Of a stretch of DNA of 11,939 nucleotides, positions 4,722 to 11,939 are shown piece after piece (within the stretch, counting starts at the first letter, position 1; the number at the start of each line of letters is the position of its first letter). The notes beneath the pieces were generated by a model. That model worked only from the letters and a program-made list of their open reading frames with translations. It did no database searches and had not been told where the DNA came from. Source of the stretch: Nitrospirota bacterium (GTDB taxonomy: Bacteria > Nitrospirota > Thermodesulfovibrionia > Thermodesulfovibrionales > JdFR-85). The stretch covers positions 1 through 11,939 of the forward strand of contig QIJG01000269.1 of assembly GCA_003232715.1 (NCBI GenBank), written 5' to 3'. The translations under genes and the position numbers were made by a program.

Positions 4722-7211
4722 ATGGAAACAACCGTGATCAATACTGACAGTGCTCAAAAACAGAGTCTGGATTCGCTGTTTAAGACCCTTGATAGCAGCA
4801 GCGATGGCTTAAGCAGCGCCGAGGCCCAAAAGCGACTCGAACAGTACGGAGCTAACAGCTTTCAGGAAAAGAAGGACAATCCAGTCCTGAAGTTTTTAGG
4901 GTATTTCTGGGGGCCTATTCCCTGGATGATCGAAGTAGCGGCAGTTCTTTCCGCAGCAGTACAGCATTGGGTGGACTTTATCATCATTTGTGTTTTACTG
5001 TTATTCAATGCAATGGTTGGCTTTTGGCAGGAGCATCAGGCTGCCAATGCCGTTGATGCCTTGAAGAAACAGCTTGCCCTCAAGGCGCGTATTAAACGGG
5101 ATGGCAACTGGTCGGAAGAGGATGCCGCCATCCTGGTTCCCGGCGACATTATACGGCTGAGACTGGGCGACATTATTCCGGCAGACATTAAATTGGCCGA
5201 AGGTGACTACCTTAGTGTGGATCAGTCGGCACTGACCGGCGAGTCGCTGCCGGTAGACAAGAAAATCGGTGACGTGGGTTACTCAGGTTCAGTGGTTAAG
5301 CAGGGTGAAATGGTGGCGTTGGTGGTGGCAACCGGTGCAAATACCTTTTTCGGGAAAACAGCCAAGCTGGTCTCCACTGCAAAATCAGTTTCCCATTTTC
5401 AGCGGGCGGTACTCACCATTGGCAATTACCTGATTTACCTCAGCTTAGCGCTGGCGGCGGTGCTCATTGTTGCCATGCTGATTCGGGGAGCTGCGTTCCT
5501 TACGTTACTGCAGTTTGCCCTGATCTTAATAATTGCGGCAATTCCTGTAGCCATGCCGGCCGTCCTTTCTGTGACAATGGCCATTGGTGCAATGGCCCTT
5601 GCAAAAATGAAGGCCATAGTTACGCGGCTGGAATCCATTGAAGAGATGGCCGGGTTGGATATCCTTTGCTCGGACAAGACCGGTACCCTCACAGAAAACA
5701 AGCTGACTCTGGGAGAGCCGATGCTCTACAAGGCAAAGGACACACAGGACCTGATACTTGCAGGTGCGCTGGCGTCCAAGGCCGAGAACCAGGATGCCAT
5801 TGATATGGCTGTAATCACAGGTCTTGAAGATTCCGGGGTTCTGGATACTTATACGCAATCAAAATTCATCCCGTTCGATCCGATTCGAAAACGTACTGAA
5901 GCAGAGATCAAGGGGCAGGATGGACACTCCTTTAAGGTGACCAAAGGCGCTCCCCAGGTTATTCTGGGGATTTGTCACCCTCCTGATGATGCGGTGAACC
6001 GGATAAACACCCAAGTGGACAAACTGGCGAAGCAGGGATACCGGACATTAGGCGTGGCTCGAAGCAATGGCGGAGACGGCTGGGAATTCCTGGGTCTTCT
6101 GCCGCTTTTTGATCCGCCCCGGGAAGATGCGGCCGAGACCATCCGTCAGGCAAAAGAACATGGGATTGAAGTAAAGATGGTTACCGGGGATAATGTTGCT
6201 ATCGCCAGGCAGATCAGTTCGCAACTGGGTCTGGGAACGCAGATCCAGGTGGCTGCTGAATTATTTAGTGAAACATCTGAAAAAACTGCTATTAGTGATG
6301 AGACAGCGGTACGGGTTGAGGCCACTGATGGTTTTGCCCAGGTTTTCCCACAGCATAAGTTTGAAATTGTAAAAGCGCTGCAAAGACTCGGCCACATCGT
6401 AGGCATGACGGGTGACGGTGTCAACGATTCGCCTGCCCTCAAGCAGGCTAATACCGGTATTGCGGTTAGCGGGGCCACAGATGCTGCCCGGGCTGCAGCA
6501 GCGTTGGTCCTCACTGCGCCCGGGCTTTCGGTTATCATCAAGGCGGTTGAAGAGGCCCGCAAAATATTCGAACGTATGAACAGCTATGCGATTTACCGTA
6601 TCACAGAGACTATCCGGATTATGTTTTTCGTAACTCTGGCCATGATTGTTTTCAATTTCTATCCCATCACCACAGTGATGATCATCCTGCTGGCACTGCT
6701 CAACGATCTGCCCATCATGACCATTGCCTACGATAATACCTGGCTGGAACCTAATCCTGTCCGCTGGGATATGCGGCGGGTGCTAACGGTCTCAACCGTC
6801 TTAGGCCTGATCGGAGTCGTCGAAACATTCGGCCTGTTGGTTATTGTCAAGGTTTTGTTCAAGCTGGACGATGCCCAGATTCAATCCCTGATTTATTTAA
6901 AATTGGCTGTTGCCGGACATCTTACACTCTTGGTCGCGCGTACAAAACACTCGTTTCTGACCAGGCCCTATCCAGCACCGATACTGCTGCTTGCCATTGC
7001 CGCTACTCAGACGATAGCGGTACTGATTGTGGGCTTCGGCATCCTCGTAACCCCCATCCCCTGGATTTATGTTGCCTATGTTTGGGCATATTGTCTGGTC
7101 TGGGTATTTATTGAGGATTGGGCAAAGCTGCAAGTCTATCACCATCTCCAATTGAGAGCTGGTCTGGAAAAATTGGACAGTGACATAAGTGATAACGCTG
7201 CTCTAAACTAA
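4722..7211 (+). CDS. Plasma-membrane-type H+-transporting P-type ATPase (P3A)
   Basis: A proton-exporting ATPase like fungal and plant Pma1/AHA, in its prokaryotic form. In the 829-residue product, TGES of the actuator domain is at 172-175, PVAMP at 275-279 (the Pma-type replacement of the PEGLP motif), the phosphorylated aspartate is D318 in CSDKTGTLTEN, KGAP is at 408-411, TGDN at 488-491 and GDGVND at 564-569. ALLNDLPIMT carries the membrane aspartate that corresponds to the proton-binding D684 of plant AHA2. About ten membrane helices are visible. The C-terminal tail is short and lacks the plant autoinhibitory domain. The frame opens at 4704, but GGAGGG at 4710-4715 sits 6 nt before ATG 4722, which I take as the start. 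Arginine codons are mostly CGN, unlike the genes to the left. It converges with the histidine kinase. Confidence 0.93.
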   Translation: METTVINTDSAQKQSLDSLFKTLDSSSDGLSSAEAQKRLEQYGANSFQEKKDNPVLKFLGYFWGPIPWMIEVAAVLSAAVQHWVDFIIICVLLLFNAMVGFWQEHQAANAVDALKKQLALKARIKRDGNWSEEDAAILVPGDIIRLRLGDIIPADIKLAEGDYLSVDQSALTGESLPVDKKIGDVGYSGSVVKQGEMVALVVATGANTFFGKTAKLVSTAKSVSHFQRAVLTIGNYLIYLSLALAAVLIVAMLIRGAAFLTLLQFALILIIAAIPVAMPAVLSVTMAIGAMALAKMKAIVTRLESIEEMAGLDILCSDKTGTLTENKLTLGEPMLYKAKDTQDLILAGALASKAENQDAIDMAVITGLEDSGVLDTYTQSKFIPFDPIRKRTEAEIKGQDGHSFKVTKGAPQVILGICHPPDDAVNRINTQVDKLAKQGYRTLGVARSNGGDGWEFLGLLPLFDPPREDAAETIRQAKEHGIEVKMVTGDNVAIARQISSQLGLGTQIQVAAELFSETSEKTAISDETAVRVEATDGFAQVFPQHKFEIVKALQRLGHIVGMTGDGVNDSPALKQANTGIAVSGATDAARAAAALVLTAPGLSVIIKAVEEARKIFERMNSYAIYRITETIRIMFFVTLAMIVFNFYPITTVMIILLALLNDLPIMTIAYDNTWLEPNPVRWDMRRVLTVSTVLGLIGVVETFGLLVIVKVLFKLDDAQIQSLIYLKLAVAGHLTLLVARTKHSFLTRPYPAPILLLAIAATQTIAVLIVGFGILVTPIPWIYVAYVWAYCLVWVFIEDWAKLQVYHHLQLRAGLEKLDSDISDNAALN

Positions 7212-7254
7212 AACGGAGGGGTATCAGGGATCGAGTCATCGACTGATCACCCCG

Positions 7255-7300
7255 TACAGGGCACAAATGGCAAAGCCTGATTTGGCTGCGCTGCCCTGTA
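7255..7300. repeat. Inverted repeat between convergent genes
   Basis: TACAGGGCA (7255-7263) and TGCCCTGTA (7292-7300) are perfect 9-bp complements around a 28-nt loop that contains a smaller AGCC/GGCT pairing. It lies between the ATPase stop and the kinase stop, where a bidirectional terminator would be useful. No proper T-run follows on either side; only AAAA lies just right of it, which reads TTTT before the stem on the minus strand. Confidence 0.35.
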
Positions 7301-7432
7301 AAACAGACCGATTTGAATACTGGATAATTGATAAAGAGAAAACAGGATATCATAACAGTTGGGGGCCGGAGAAACATCACTTGGTGCTATTGACTTCGGG
7401 ATGTTTTTACCGTGAGTATCTGCAAGCTATGG

Positions 7433-10366
7433 CTATACCCTTAAGTTTTTGGACAGCGCTTCGCGGACTTTGGCCGCAAGGTCTTTGATTGAGAACGGCT
7501 TTTGTATAAAGTGCACGCCTTCTTCCAGGATGCCGCGGTGGGCGATGACATTGACCGTGTAGCCGGACATGAACAAACATTTCAGCTCAGGCTTGATGCA
7601 ACAGAGCTGGTCAGCCAAACTCCGGCCGTTCATTTCCGGCATCACTATATCCGTAATCAGCAAGTGAAGGTCGTTCGGATACGTTTCTACCTGATGCAGA
7701 GCTTCCGCCGGAGTACTGACCGCCAATACCGTATAGCCAAGCTTTTCAAGCATCTGTTTGGCCATTTTCATAATCATCTCTTCATCTTCCACTAACAGAA
7801 TAGTTTCTGTGCCGTGCTGAACTGTCTCAGGAGCGGGTGCCGCCGGAGCACAGGAAGCTTTGTCGGCAAAGCGGCTCAGATAAATCCGGAAGGTTGTCCC
7901 TTCTCCCGACTCGCTGTAGACGTTGATAAAGCCTTCATTCTGCTTTACGATGCCATATACGGTCGCCAGGCCAAGGCCGGTTCCTTTACCATGTTCCTTT
8001 GTAGAAAAGAAGGGTTCGAAGATAGTTGCCAGCGTCTCCTTGTCCATGCCGCAACCATTATCGCTTACCTCCAGCAGAACAAATTCGCCGGGGATAAAAC
8101 CGAGATGATCGGAGCAATAGGCTTCATCGAATACGACGTTCTCTGTTCTGATAACAATTCTTCCCACACCGCTGATAGCGTCCCGGGCGTTGACCAATAA
8201 ATTTGCCAGTATCTGATCAATCTGCGATGGGTCGATCTTCACCTTACCAAGACCGGTACCGGGCCTCCAGCTCAGATCAATATCCTCGCCGATAAGGCGC
8301 TGCAACATCCTGAGTATGTCCGTTACAGTGTCATTCAGGTCAAGCACCTTGGGGGCAATGATCTGTTTTCGGGCAAAGGCCAGCAACTGGCGGGTGAGAT
8401 CGGCAGAGTGCTGCGCGGCTCTCAGGATTTCCTGAAGGTAATCGTGCCGAACGCTGCCCGGCGTGGCATCCTCCTCTAACGCCATTTCACTGTATCCCAT
8501 AATCACACTAAGTTGATTGTTGAAATCATGGGCCACGCCGCCGGCCAGTCGGCCTACGGCCTCCATCTTCTGAGCCTGCAAGAGCTGTTGTTCCAGTTTC
8601 TTCCGTTCTGTAATGTCAAACAGATAACCCTGAAATTCAATAAGATTACCGTTGTTGTCAAATTTTCCGAAGACGTTCTCAATTACCTGAATGGGTTTTC
8701 CGTCCACACGCCGCATTTCCAGTTCATGGTCAACCACTTTTTTCTCTTTACGAAGAAGCTTTAAAAGATCATCGCTTGTTTCAGGTGAGGAAAACAGGGT
8801 TGTCATATTCTGTTTTTTGGCCTCTTCTGCGGATTTAAGCCCCAGAAGCTTAATAAATGCCGGGTTGCAATCCAGCAGCTCTCCCTCAGGGGTCGAAATA
8901 AAATCACCGGTAATGTCTTCCATGAAAAAATTACGATAGCGTCTTTCGCTTTCACGCAGTGCACGCCGGGCCTCCCGCTCCTTCGTAACGTCACTGAAAA
9001 CCAGCACAATGCCTATAATTGTATCCCTGCCTCCGTTTATCGGTGTAGCACTGTCGGCAATTGGATACTCCGTGCCGTCACGGGCTATTAGCAGGGCATC
9101 GTCGGGCAGTTTCACAACCCCTTCTTTTTGGAGAACCCCCTCGCCTGGATCATTCAGCACTTTGCGGGTTTTTTCGTGGATAATGTGAAATACCTCGCCC
9201 ACTGGTTTGTCCCGTGCCTCGGCTTCACTCCAGCCGGTAAGCCTCTCTGCCACCGGATTCATGTGACGAATTCTGCCGAATTTATCCATCGAAATAACGC
9301 CGTCACCGATACTGTAAAGGGTAATGCGGAATTCCTCCAGAATGTCATTGTGCTCTTTTTCAGCACTATATAGTTTCCGGTAGATTTTTGCCTGTTGGTG
9401 TCTGTAAATGAATCCGCTTCCGGTGCCGTCCAGCACTAAAAGAAGAACAACAATTATCCCGATATAAAGTGAGAGATAGCGGGCATCAGCCAGAATCTCA
9501 CTTTTGTCCACCTTGGTGACCATATACCAATCCGTATCCGGCACATGAGAAATATCGGCCACGACCGTTACACCGCGATAGTCTTTACCCTCGAAAATGC
9601 CTTCTTGACCTAACACCCAATGAACCGCCGGCTTAGTTAAACGGGTTAGCGGAAGGCTTTCGGTCTGAGCCCCCTGAGGATTGTGCTGCAGGTTGTTCAG
9701 AAACAGCACCTGATTTCGATCCTTACTTACGAGCAGCGTTTCTGAACTCGGGCTTGGGTTCGGCCAGGACTTGATCAGAGGATACAGGTCTTTTGCCGGA
9801 TCGAGTTGCAAAACAAGCACTGCAACCGTCTGGTCGGTCGTGTTGAAAATCGGCGCCATCACATCAATATATATAGCGCCGCTGGAGGGGCTTCGGAAGA
9901 GATCGCCAAACACAACATCTTCCGTGGTTATTGCTTTATTAACCATCTTTTTTGCATAGGGACTCAACTTAATTACATCAGGATTGAGCGATAATTTTAC
10001 GTTGCCATCCAAACCGGCAAGTATGATGTTCTTAAACCTGTCATGTTTTCGGATTAATTCCCAGCCTTTAAGGATTTGATCTTTCAGACGGGTGTTTTCA
10101 CGTTCTTGTAGCCACCGCACGGCAGATTCCCTGAATAAAGGGGCCGTTGCATAGACCTGAGCGCCAAAGATGGATTTATTGCGCCAGGCAACAATCTGAT
10201 TAATTTTAAGCTGCGCTATGGATTTCAGTTCATGATATTTCGAGTTGCGAACCATTTGGACTTGTTTCTGGTCGTACCAGTAGCCTCCGGCAATAACCCC
10301 GATTGCCAGTAGTGCTACAAAAATAAACCAAAGCCATAAATCATTTTTAAAGTTTGATTTGTTCAT
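7433..10366 (-). CDS. Hybrid sensor histidine kinase (periplasmic sensor, two PAS, HisKA, HATPase, receiver)
   Basis: A 977-residue membrane sensor. Helix 1 (about 12-29) and helix 2 (about 298-318) bracket a periplasmic region of some 270 residues, consistent with a double-Cache sensor. PAS domains follow at roughly 345-460 and 475-587. The H-box AGGVAHDFNNQL contains the phosphorylated H613, the N-box is NLLVNARDAI (722-731), and the ATP-binding G motifs are DNGCGM (769-774) and GKGTGLGL (793-800). The receiver (about 855-972) has E860/D861, the phospho-acceptor D906 in TDIVMPEMNG, S934 and K956. The class usually hands phosphate to a separate Hpt protein or regulator, and none is encoded here, so it is an orphan. 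ATG 10366 has only a weak AGAGAAG 7 nt upstream. The signal sensed cannot be read from the sequence. Confidence 0.93.
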   Translation of the reverse strand: MNKSNFKNDLWLWFIFVALLAIGVIAGGYWYDQKQVQMVRNSKYHELKSIAQLKINQIVAWRNKSIFGAQVYATAPLFRESAVRWLQERENTRLKDQILKGWELIRKHDRFKNIILAGLDGNVKLSLNPDVIKLSPYAKKMVNKAITTEDVVFGDLFRSPSSGAIYIDVMAPIFNTTDQTVAVLVLQLDPAKDLYPLIKSWPNPSPSSETLLVSKDRNQVLFLNNLQHNPQGAQTESLPLTRLTKPAVHWVLGQEGIFEGKDYRGVTVVADISHVPDTDWYMVTKVDKSEILADARYLSLYIGIIVVLLLVLDGTGSGFIYRHQQAKIYRKLYSAEKEHNDILEEFRITLYSIGDGVISMDKFGRIRHMNPVAERLTGWSEAEARDKPVGEVFHIIHEKTRKVLNDPGEGVLQKEGVVKLPDDALLIARDGTEYPIADSATPINGGRDTIIGIVLVFSDVTKEREARRALRESERRYRNFFMEDITGDFISTPEGELLDCNPAFIKLLGLKSAEEAKKQNMTTLFSSPETSDDLLKLLRKEKKVVDHELEMRRVDGKPIQVIENVFGKFDNNGNLIEFQGYLFDITERKKLEQQLLQAQKMEAVGRLAGGVAHDFNNQLSVIMGYSEMALEEDATPGSVRHDYLQEILRAAQHSADLTRQLLAFARKQIIAPKVLDLNDTVTDILRMLQRLIGEDIDLSWRPGTGLGKVKIDPSQIDQILANLLVNARDAISGVGRIVIRTENVVFDEAYCSDHLGFIPGEFVLLEVSDNGCGMDKETLATIFEPFFSTKEHGKGTGLGLATVYGIVKQNEGFINVYSESGEGTTFRIYLSRFADKASCAPAAPAPETVQHGTETILLVEDEEMIMKMAKQMLEKLGYTVLAVSTPAEALHQVETYPNDLHLLITDIVMPEMNGRSLADQLCCIKPELKCLFMSGYTVNVIAHRGILEEGVHFIQKPFSIKDLAAKVREALSKNLRV

Positions 10367-10421
10367 AGGGGCGCTTCTCTATTTTCAGTTTATGCGAATA
10401 TGCCGGTTATTTGCGGTCCGG

Positions 10422-10495
10422 GTAGGTCACTGGGCCTTTCGGCCCGATTTCCCCCTCAGAACCGTACGTGGTAGTTTCTCTCCCCCCCCTTGCGG
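10422..10495 (-). mobile_element. Broken 3' end of a group II intron (half of domain V, domain VI)
   Basis: Read on the minus strand, GAAA plus CTACCACGTACGGTTC (10478-10459) is the tetraloop and 3' strand of a domain V hairpin. It is followed by TGAGGGGG, a short domain-VI-like hairpin GGGCC-GAAA-GGCCC (10445-10432), and AGTGACCTAC at the likely intron 3' border near 10422. The expected 5' strand of domain V (GAGCCGTACG-like), which holds the catalytic triad, is absent: a run of eight G stands just before the tetraloop instead. No reverse transcriptase is present. This is a dead fragment, and its 3' border is about 55 bp upstream of the kinase start. Confidence 0.55.
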
Positions 10496-10522
10496 GACTG
10501 CACGATACCAATCAGACTTCCT

Positions 10523-10910
10523 GAATGATAAACAATCTGTCAAAGGTGACATTAATACTACTGTGTTGTCATTTGAGCTCCCTTTTTAACCAGATCGGAT
10601 AGTTTCTGTAAATATAGCAAAAATAATGACAATTAACAAGCTTTTTTTGATTTCCCGTCAATTTCCTGACTGGATAACCCTCTTTATGTAATGTTATCAA
10701 GAAAACCGGATAATTGCAAACGTTACATGTGCCTGCGGAATTACAGCCACGGGATAATGCCATTTTCTATATGATCGGGACATTGACTACGTTGACTTAT
10801 TTGTGACTATCCTACTCCTGGCTACGATATATAAACTGTCACTAACAGTCATCTTTCTATTTTGAAGTGGGGCAGGATATAATCTGGAATTATCCCGGGA
10901 AGGCATTAAA
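10523..10910. other. AT-rich intergenic stretch without a supported gene
   Basis: Between the intron fragment and the ettA end lies AT-rich DNA in which I see no coding sequence with a ribosome-binding site and no RNA gene. One minus-strand frame (10763-10569, 64 residues) lacks a start signal and recognisable features. The only item of note is the candidate kinase promoter. Confidence 0.5.
10611..10639 (-). promoter_or_regulatory. Candidate promoter upstream of the histidine kinase
   Basis: TTGTTA (10639-10634) and TATATT (10616-10611) on the minus strand are separated by 17 nt. Transcription from here would run through the intron remnant, about 240 nt, before the kinase ATG. AGGGAG (10583-10578) then precedes an ATG at 10572 that reads only four codons (MTTQ) before TAG. 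Confidence 0.28.
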
Positions 10911-10980
10911 GCCGCAGATTAGTGCAGATTTCGTGGATGGGAAAAGAAGATTTTCACCGCGGAGGTTGCAGAAGCCGCGG
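10911..10980. repeat. Degenerate intergenic repeat (CCGCAGAT ... GCAGATTTCG.GGAT type), also a possible ettA terminator
   Basis: GCCGCAGATTAGTGCAGATT, then TCGTGGATGG and CACCGCGGAGGTTGCAGAAG, resemble a family of non-coding repeats common between genes of environmental bacteria. Two CCGCGG sites (10957-10962 and 10975-10980) can form a 6-bp stem with a 12-nt loop a few bases after the ettA stop, followed on the minus strand by TGAAAATCTTCTTTTCCC. It may therefore work as a weak terminator. Confidence 0.4.
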
Positions 10981-10983
10981 CAC

Positions 10984-11939
10984 TTACCCCCGGGTCAAGT
11001 GCCGGTATTTGATACGGTGAGGCTGGTCTGCGGCTGCGCCGAGGCGGGCCTTTCTATCAGCCTCATATTCGGAGTAGTTCCCTTCAAACCAGACCACTTT
11101 GCTGTCACCCTCAAAGGCGAGTATATGAGTGGCGATACGATCAAGGAACCACCGGTCGTGGCTGATGACTACGGCACAGCCTGCAAAATTTTCCAGGGCC
11201 TCTTCCAGGGCACGCATGGTGTTTACGTCCAGGTCATTGGTGGGTTCGTCAAGCAGAAGGACATTGGCCGGTTCCTTAAGCATGCGTGCCAGGTGGACGC
11301 GGTTTCTCTCGCCTCCGGAGAGCATCGAAACCTTCTTCTGTTGATCGCCCCCGGAGAAATTGAAGCGTGCCACATAGGCGCGTGAGTTGACTTGCCTCTT
11401 GCCGAGCTGAACAACATCTGCCTCCCCTGTGATGACCTCCCAGACAGTCTTGTCCGGATCGAGGTCATCGCGACTCTGGTCAACGTATGCCGGCTTTACG
11501 GTCTCTCCAGTCTTAAAGGTTCCGGAGTCAGGCTTTTCCTGAGCGGTGATCATCCGGAAAAGGGTGGTCTTTCCGGCTCCGTTAGGTCCGATGATGCCGA
11601 CAATCCCGCCCGGAGGAAGGGAGAAGGTCATATCCTCCATAAGAAGATTGTCGCCGTATGCCTTGCTTACGCTGTCGGCATTGATGACGACATCACCCAG
11701 ACGGGGGCCGGGTGGAATGTAGATTTCAAGCTCTTTTGACCGTTTTTCGATATCCTGACGGAGAAGGGCCTCGTAGGAATTGATACGCGCCCTGGATTTT
11801 GCATGACGGCCCTTGGGAGACATCTGTATCCACTCAAGCTCGCGCTGAAGGGTTTTTTGCCTTTCGCTCTCTGACTTCTCCTCCTGCTGCAGACGGTTTT
11901 TCTTCTGCTGCAGCCACGAGGAGTAATTACCCTTCCATG
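10984..11939 (-). CDS. ettA: Energy-dependent translational throttle protein EttA (ABC-F), C-terminal part; continues off the right edge
   Basis: EttA binds the ribosomal E site and gates the first elongation steps according to ADP/ATP. I read about 317 residues of an expected 550 or so. The frame is open to the window edge: before the internal ATG at 11823 it continues as WKGNYSSWLQQKK... and ELEWIQMSPKGR, the end of the EttA inter-domain region that touches P-site tRNA. The second ABC domain is complete, with Walker A GPNGAGKT (about 11589-11566), LSGGERNR, Walker B VLLLDEPTNDLD and the switch histidine in VISHDRWFLDRI. PHRIKYRHLTRG at the C-terminus is characteristic of EttA rather than other ABC-F proteins such as Uup or YbiT. 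Arginine codons are mixed AGG/CGN. Confidence 0.93.
   Translation of the reverse strand, partial: WKGNYSSWLQQKKNRLQQEEKSESERQKTLQRELEWIQMSPKGRHAKSRARINSYEALLRQDIEKRSKELEIYIPPGPRLGDVVINADSVSKAYGDNLLMEDMTFSLPPGGIVGIIGPNGAGKTTLFRMITAQEKPDSGTFKTGETVKPAYVDQSRDDLDPDKTVWEVITGEADVVQLGKRQVNSRAYVARFNFSGGDQQKKVSMLSGGERNRVHLARMLKEPANVLLLDEPTNDLDVNTMRALEEALENFAGCAVVISHDRWFLDRIATHILAFEGDSKVVWFEGNYSEYEADRKARLGAAADQPHRIKYRHLTRG

Noticed and set aside
7267..7488. 73-residue plus-strand frame after the ATPase
   Set aside because: It runs over the inverted repeat and into the antisense of the kinase 3' end. Only a weak AGGG precedes it and it resembles no family I know.
7814..8200. 128-residue plus-strand frame inside the kinase gene
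   Set aside because: Antisense of the conserved ATP-binding region; no start signal or recognisable protein features.
10569..10763. 64-residue minus-strand frame
   Set aside because: AT-rich composition, no ribosome-binding site, no recognisable features, and it overlaps the candidate promoter.
10867..11385. 172-residue plus-strand frame
   Set aside because: It is antisense to the highly conserved second ABC domain of EttA and begins in the intergenic repeat.
1..11939. CRISPR arrays, tRNA or rRNA genes
   Set aside because: I saw no regularly spaced direct repeats, cloverleaf-like T-loop motifs or rRNA-conserved stretches on either strand by eye.

Overview
The window looks like bacterial chromosome from an uncultured or little-studied anaerobe-type lineage. 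PyrK/PyrD1B-type pyrimidine synthesis, abundant decayed IS and intergenic repeats, and a family of short GC-rich hairpins would fit Nitrospirota or Desulfobacterota. That placement is an impression from gene content and repeats, not a demonstrated assignment. There are seven substantial protein genes, two of them cut by the window ends.

Left block (1-3837). A minus-strand operon, greA-pyrK-pyrD, is tightly packed: greA and pyrK overlap by 8 bp and pyrK and pyrD are 2 bp apart. It couples a transcript-cleavage factor to the two subunits of NAD-dependent dihydroorotate dehydrogenase. Divergent from it on the plus strand are a GT-A glycosyltransferase resembling the glucosyl-3-phosphoglycerate/mannosylglycerate synthases, then a five-helix membrane protein with the conserved TM-helix repeat of MscS-like channels. 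These two may form a small osmotic-stress unit.

Mobile-element graveyard (3838-4700). No intact gene is seen. The stretch holds the C-terminal remnant of an IS200/IS605 TnpA, a probable IS4-type transposase N-terminus broken by a stop, a REP-like palindrome of the CATTGCGAG...GAAGCAATCC type, a 13-pair hairpin, and three related hairpins that share the loop TCTCTG.

Right block (4722-10366). A plasma-membrane-type (P3A) H+-ATPase on the plus strand converges with a 977-residue orphan hybrid histidine kinase on the minus strand. Arginine codons here are mostly CGN, whereas the left block uses mostly AGA/AGG. Upstream of the kinase lies the broken 3' end of a group II intron. The ATPase-kinase pair is therefore bracketed by mobile-element remnants and may be an acquired cassette.

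Right edge (10367-11939). After about 450 bp of AT-rich non-coding DNA and a degenerate intergenic repeat comes the C-terminal half of ettA, an ABC-F translation factor, on the minus strand. I found no tRNA, rRNA or CRISPR array. No wholly new system is evident. The most unusual items are the three-hairpin family and the ATPase/kinase cassette.
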